Shown one piece after another: positions 60,318-64,000 of a stretch of 64,000 bases of DNA; positions within the stretch are counted from its first letter, which is position 1; the number at the start of each line of letters is the position of its first letter. This stretch comes from Xestospongia bergquistia (taxonomy: Eukaryota; Porifera; Demospongiae; Haplosclerida; Petrosiidae), in the NCBI GenBank assembly GCA_963965975.1, contig OZ014412.1, positions 2,172,501 through 2,236,500 on the forward strand. Direction: 5' to 3'. Position numbers and translations under genes: made by a program. The notes beneath the pieces are model-generated. The model was not told the DNA's origin and searched no databases. It saw nothing but the letters and a program-made list of their open reading frames with translations.

Positions 60318-63133
60318 ATGGCAAAAAATAAAAAGACAATCTTTCTGATTACTGTGGGACTTTTATTTATTTTAGAGAGACTGAATGTAAATGGTAAATT
60401 AATGATTCTGTATTGGTTTCTTATTTCTTTAATACAGCTAATATCACTGTACCACCTGTATCAGTATCTGCTATTATTTATACATTGGCTAACTTTACAT
60501 GTGAGGGTACAGGAAATGTGTTAGAGTGGACAGTAGAGGGTAATTCACTGACTGATCCCAGTAATCAAGACAGAGAAATGTCAGTAACTACTAACAATAT
60601 ATCAGTTGATGTGTGGTCATCAGTACTAACTATAAGAGCACTACCTATTAATGATGGGGTGTATGTTGGATGTACTGTGATTATTATTAATCCACAAGAT
60701 TTTCTGAAGAAAGGGGCTACTTTAACTGTAAAGGGTTAGTTTCTTTTCTAAGAATTTCTTATTTTTTATTTATTGACATAAATAACATCATATCAAAATT
60801 ATATTAACAAATCATAATAATAAAAAATCATCCCAAGATTGGCATCATTGAAATCATAGATAGAATATAATTTAGTTATATTATTAGTTTCAACTTCAAC
60901 AGCAATTTTAATCTAAACAATTCATTTTGAATCATTAAATGTTGAAATAGTTTATGGGGACCTTTAATCTTGTATAGTCAACAAGATTAAGTTACAAGAA
61001 ACAAACACAGTAGTAATCTAATGAGTTATTTTGAAAGAGACTAATATAAACATTGTTCTTTATTCTTTTGATGGAAATAAGGTTTTATTTTATTATATTG
61101 GAAATGTTTTGATATTGTGAAGTAAGCTGATAATTACATATCATGTTTATATTAAGAGACATGATGGCTTTATAATAGCAGATACTAATACAACTGATAC
61201 ATTCTATCAGTTACCTAGTAACCTACCTCACTGTTGACTGCATTTCTTATACTGCCAGTGTCACAGCTTTTATTGAACAATACAGTTCACATGATAAAAC
61301 TATTACTAAAGAAAATACTGGAAGTAAGATTATATTAATTATCTATTCAAGTTATTAATATTTTCATATCAGATTATACTATTGATGTACATGAACCTAT
61401 AGTGAAAATCAACAGTTCTATTATACAAGCACAATTTCCCATCAAAGTAAGGACTAAACTGTATAAACTAATGTTGATAATTATGAACTTTTCTAGATCA
61501 ATAGATACCATCATTACCTATGTGATATTATGATATATGGTACAACAAATTATAATAATAAGACAGTATCTTATGATCCTGTTTATGTTAATGGTACTAA
61601 GCAAAGTAAAACAACTGCAGTACATTATAATATATTTGGACTACATCCATATCTCAATTATACATTTACTGTATATATTATGGATTTATATAACAACACA
61701 AAGGATGAAGATCATGTGATATTTTGTGAGTTATTACTTTATATTCTCTAATAATTCTTTCATTATCATCATAGCAACTTATCATGTCTAAGGATTCACT
61801 TTACAGTACTACTCTGATAATGGATCAGTTTTTGTAGAGTGTAGATTTGCTGAGAGATCTACTGCTGATGGATGTCATGTGTATTTACAGAATTTTCTAA
61901 TGGAACTAACAAGACTATTGATATAACTAAATCCAGTATAGAGGAGAGTACAGTATACCAGTATATAACTCTACCAGTTAGTGGTAACTATATTGTGACA
62001 GCTTATGATATAGTAGATGGTAATATTATAACTAACCCATCTATTATGTACTCTTATGTACTGGAATATATCTTGCTATACCTATCTCCTAGTGAGACTA
62101 ATATTACTACCAGTAAGTAGTGTATGTTACTCTGTTTTGTGAATACTACTTAATAGGTACTGAATCAAGTGATATAATGATCATCCCATCATCCTCTACT
62201 GTGACATCCTCTCTGACAAGTGATATTACTAGTACTATTGATATAGTGACATCTGTAGAACCTACTAGTGGTAGATCAAGTAAAATATATTGTTAGCAAG
62301 CATATTAATTAATTTGTCAATTAGCTTCCAAACAGCTTGTACTAACGATTGCTACTAATAGTACTGTTGGTATAGTAATAATAATAATTGTTATTGCTAT
62401 AGTAGTGATAGTCGCTAGTATCAGTGTGTATTTGAAAAAGAGACATGAGGTTGAAGGTAATAATACATAAATTCTGGACTATCTTATATTCATGTGTTCT
62501 GTAGGTAAACCACAAGATATTGAGAAAGGTAACACTAACTTTCATAAATTGATGTCAATATATATACAGGTCTACCTCCATTAACAAACATTATTCCAAT
62601 TGAAGAGAGCAGATCATCCACAGGCATTCTGGCAGGTACATATATATTTGTTTATATATTTTGATCTTGTCATAACATAAATAGTCAAACTCACAGAAAG
62701 AGATGGTCCTATTTCCATACCAGAGCAAAAACAAAAAAAATCTAAAACCATAAAGCCTCATGATAAGTCCTTTGTGTCCACTTCCAATATCTCTTCAGAG
62801 TCCCAGTCTAATGTTAATAGACAAAAACATTTGATTAGAAGAGTCTTTAATAAATATAAATACGGTGGACGAGTACATGACTCGCGTCTATGGCAGCTAG
62901 CTAAAGAGTTGGCCCAATTTGATCTCATTCCTCCAGAACTTGCATTCAAATCACCTTCATCTGAAGATATCTGTGATAACTTTATAGAGAAAATGGAATC
63001 ATGTTCTGATGTAGAATATCATTGCACGATGTTCCTAAAAATATGTTCTGAATTTGGTGGCAGTCGTATTGCAATTGTTGGTAGAGATATTCAACGTGAT
63101 TTAAGGAGTGAGGGTGTGATCATAAATATATAA
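60318..63133 (+). pseudogene. Mosaic receptor: class D front, class B tail (copy 16)
   Basis: Signal (60318-60393) and Ig (60438-60734) exons are almost identical to copy 13. The FN3 exon has lost its acceptor and first half at a deletion junction (61136-61143) and carries the same ACCT duplication (61221-61228). The membrane-proximal exon has the same TAA (61789-61791) plus a 1-nt loss near 61881. From there the gene turns into class B type: stalk 62157-62280, TM 62328-62456, micro-exon 62506-62529, linker 62571-62636, and an intact last exon 62697-63133 with the class B domain (62810-63130). The tail is well preserved although the front is dead. An internal start could still give a TM/tail product, but I have no evidence for one. 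Confidence 0.82.
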
Positions 63134-63710
63134 ACTAGAACTAAAACTATTCAAAATTATAGTACAGTTTGATGTATATTAACATCTTTATCAATAAAAA
63201 AATTGTATACTGTAGTCTTACCTTCCTGTGAATTATTACTTAGAATTAGACATTATGACTGTTAGACATTTTGTTACTATGCAATTAATTTAAAGAAGAT
63301 AATTGTATATATATATATATATAAGATATCATTGTGTCACACACGAACAAGTCACATTCATTATTAACAGACATTTCATAAGATAGTATCATTATTAAAC
63401 AAATGTATAATAATAAGTAACTACAAGACAAACCAGCACTATATATATAAATTGTTCATAAGATACTAAACAAACTATAATTATATTGTATATACCATAA
63501 GATATTTTTTCTTCTGCTCTATTATCTTTGGCATTTCATTCATCTTGATAATATTGGACTGTAGACAAAATATATAAATATGGCAATCAAAGGGAGTAAC
63601 TTTAAAAGATTGAAATTGCAATAAATGATTCAGTTTCATTATTAAAGTGACATTAAAACAAAATGGAAAATAACCATATTTGTCACGCTCAATCATAGCA
63701 TTAATGAATA
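63134..63710. other. Intergenic, no gene seen
   Basis: AT-rich with a (TA)n run near 63310. No exon recognised. Confidence 0.4.
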
Positions 63711-64000
63711 TTGTTAAAATTGTAGCATAGTTGAGATGTATACCAATATTATGTGGTTCATCTTTGATGATGTTGTATGTGATCTGAGAAAGATAAATAA
63801 GATAAAGAACCCTTTGATTAATCCATTAAATTATGTTTTTAATCAATTGGTAAAATGTTGTATTACTTATTATTTGATTTGTTTAATCCTTCTCATTTGT
63901 AGCAGCTGAGTTTGAAAAGGTACTGTTGTTAACTAATATGAGATAATAATAACAGAGTATGACATAAATAATAAAACTTACCAAAATTAAAAGAAGTTTC
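63711..64000 (-). pseudogene. Class C tail relic at the window edge
   Basis: 63711-63935 on the minus strand matches the last exon of the class C gene (19185-19414), from a ttag acceptor through SNSAATNEK to the end SDHIQHHQR-like sequence, but with stops. A small exon ending ETSFNF with a gtaagt donor near 63980 corresponds to the 48-nt exon at 19459-19506. The rest of this gene lies outside the window, so whether it is wholly dead cannot be told. Confidence 0.55.

Larger units (their letters stand above)
58300..61880. repeat. Duplicated head-to-head pair, unit 2
   Basis: Counterpart of 45011-49600. Identity is very high across 59730-61130, including introns. Internal deletions removed exons 2-5 of the minus gene and the first half of the plus FN3 exon. 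Similarity to unit 1 ends inside the membrane-proximal exon near 61880. Confidence 0.85.

Noticed and set aside
1..64000. tRNA, rRNA or bacterial-type operon signals
   Set aside because: None recognised. All gene structures are intron-containing eukaryotic ones.

Overview
The window is eukaryotic and metazoan. It is very AT-rich and has many short GT-AG introns, single-exon Ig-like and fibronectin-III (FN3) domains flanked by phase-1 introns, and TTAA-type, hAT-type and Ty3/gypsy-type transposons. An AT-rich invertebrate genome, most likely a demosponge such as Amphimedon queenslandica, is my best guess. That assignment is inference, since no species-diagnostic gene is present.

Almost the whole 64 kb is one tandem, bidirectional array of paralogous single-pass receptors. 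The common plan is: signal peptide (exon 1), one Ig-like domain (exon 2), FN3 (exon 3), a second FN3-like unit (exons 4+5), a conserved Cys-containing membrane-proximal domain (exon 6), a Ser/Thr stalk (exon 7), a TM helix (exon 8) and a variable cytoplasmic tail. By splicing the sequence by eye, six copies read through end to end: 299-2536(-), 14484-18343(+), 19185-23665(-), 36530-38850(-), 40856-43075(-) and 54557-57491(+). Two more (3578-5556 and 24882-27071) are nearly complete but have altered splice sites. At least ten others are pseudogenes or relics.

The ectodomains are alike but the tails fall into four classes. Class A (- strand) is short with NPxY/YxxV tyrosine motifs. Class B (+ strand) ends in a roughly 107-residue domain I do not recognise. 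Class C (- strand, 19185-23665) has a long tail rich in Tyr motifs, including a canonical ITIM-type VQYSVI. Class D (+ strand) has a short tail, in one copy ending STIV. Genes repeatedly lie head to head, with start codons 0.4-1.2 kb apart. A near-palindromic GTTGCATAGCAAC-type site lies about 100-130 bp upstream of most + strand starts. Paired receptors with shared ectodomains and different signalling tails suggest an immune or self/non-self recognition locus. That function is inference.

Layout: 0-5.6 kb, divergent pair; 6.6-10.1 kb, LTR retroelement with TSD; 10.1-14.5 kb, relic exon, hAT fragment and a 1.25-kb foldback; 14.5-18.3 kb, class B gene; 19.2-27.1 kb, class C/class D divergent pair, with possible alternative 3' exons to 28.6 kb; 28.6-31.7 kb, orphan FN3 piece, hairpin and a decayed integrase/Ulp1/PHD element; 32.2-43.1 kb, three class A genes (one dead) including a recent 4.3-kb duplication; 43.6-50.3 kb, decayed pairs; 50.3-53.2 kb, a hAT-like MITE next to a TTAA-type element carrying a THAP gene and a decayed P2X7-C-terminal-like gene; 53.4-57.5 kb, relic plus intact class B gene; 58.7-63.1 kb, a second copy of the 45-50 kb pair with a swapped tail; 63.7 kb to the end, a class C relic running off the window.
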